Shown here one piece after another: positions 60,825-61,194 of a stretch of 61,194 bases of DNA; position 1 is the first letter of the stretch, and each line of letters starts with the position of its first letter. The translations under genes were made by a program, and so were the position numbers. The stretch covers positions 20,284-81,477 of the forward strand of contig OUQQ01000028.1 of NCBI GenBank assembly GCA_900404475.1. The letters run 5' to 3'. Under the pieces are notes generated by a model. The model did no database searches. It saw nothing but the letters and a program-made list of their open reading frames with translations, and had not been told where the DNA came from. The DNA is from Spongospora subterranea (Eukaryota > Endomyxa > Phytomyxea > Plasmodiophorida > Plasmodiophoridae).

Positions 60825-61194
60825 GTGATGGATGTCGACGAGGTCAACCTCAGCTGGTCAATATCCGATTTCACTGGGGTCGACTTCAACTCCAATCCGG
60901 TGAAATATTTATCGAACCATCATCCAGATTGCGACGGGGTTCCTTTGCGCCCAAATGAAGGTGCACGTTTTTTTTTGAACACGCGGCATCAAAACCCAAT
61001 ATGGTTGCCAACTATTCTGAATGGCAGTGGCGAGTAACAGAGACACGATACTGGCCATTATTGGACAGAGAAAGAGCTGTCAAAATCATTTCTGAGATGT
61101 GCAACGGGGTTATTTCGTGCTCCAACGCCAAGTGTTCGTATTCTCTGCGTCCTAAACAGAATAATCCGGACTCATTCGACCATTCGTACTGCTG
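60825..61194 (+). CDS. Incomplete gene at the window edge, unrecognised
   Basis: A clean TCTATTTCAG acceptor at 60824 opens VMDVDEVNLSWSISDFTGVD, then FNSNPVKYLSNHHPDCDGVP and PIWLPTILNGSGE, which meets a stop near 61037. Another frame overlapping from about 61003 (VANYSEWQWRVTETRYWPLL, DRERAVKIISEMCNG, SCSNAKCSY) runs open to the window end. A T9 tract at about 60968 sits before the change, so an intron or an indel could link the two. The Cys-containing second part suggests a secreted or zinc-binding protein, but no family is recognised. Confidence 0.4.

Overview
The window is nuclear DNA of a compact, intron-rich, flagellate-bearing eukaryote, supplied as a draft scaffold. Genes lie on both strands, a few hundred bases apart. 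Most are broken by GT..AG introns of roughly 30-90 bp, TAA/TAG/TGA all act as stops, and AATAAA signals follow some stops. An axonemal-type dynein heavy chain of about 17.5 kb shows that the organism builds a cilium or flagellum. With seipin, NDUFAF5, CCT6, a Rab8-like GTPase, a UvrD/Srs2-type helicase and a Skp1-GlcNAc-transferase-like enzyme, this suits a zoosporic fungus, a fungal relative or another unicellular opisthokont-like protist. I cannot name a genus from sequence alone.

Layout. 0-8 kb: GT60-like glycosyltransferase (+), Rab8-like GTPase (-), class III alcohol dehydrogenase (-), NAD(P)H-hydrate epimerase (+), seipin (-). 9-13.5 kb: two tandem paralogous type II membrane PC-esterase-like genes (-). 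13.7-20.4 kb: NSUN2/Trm4 tRNA m5C methyltransferase (-, interrupted by a 100-N gap), NDUFAF5 complex I assembly factor (-), an acidic E/P/V/A-rich protein (+), a bHLH-zipper factor (-). 21.3-25.4 kb: tRNA-Cys(GCA), a small hypothetical gene (+), CCT6 (-), a small hypothetical gene (+). 25.4-26.4 kb: a head-to-head inverted duplication, one arm leading into a pogo/Tigger-like transposase C-terminal fragment. 26.9-32.1 kb: a GC-richer block with a PPTC7-like PP2C phosphatase (-) and a large helical-repeat protein I do not recognise (+). 33-37 kb: UvrD-family helicase (+). 37.5-39 kb: DH-PH RhoGEF (-). 39.8-57.4 kb: dynein heavy chain (+). 59.7-60.3 kb: RAD52-family recombination protein (-). The window ends in an incomplete gene (+).

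Genes are mostly housekeeping and mixed in function; I see no operon or gene cluster. Possible functional pairs are the UvrD/Srs2-like helicase with the RAD52 protein (both recombination) and the Rab8-like GTPase with the dynein (both ciliary traffic in other organisms), but they lie far apart and the pairing is inference.

Assembly quality matters for reading the annotation. Four single-N joints are each flanked by 186-266 bp direct near-duplicates (13319, 23736, 29448, 35500). They look like unmerged contig-end overlaps, not biology, and they break exons of CCT6, the helical-repeat gene and the helicase. Two 100-N runs (15046-15145, 31533-31632) are placeholder gaps inside genes. Exon joins were worked out by eye from splice signals and reading frame. 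Gene spans are more reliable than individual exon edges.
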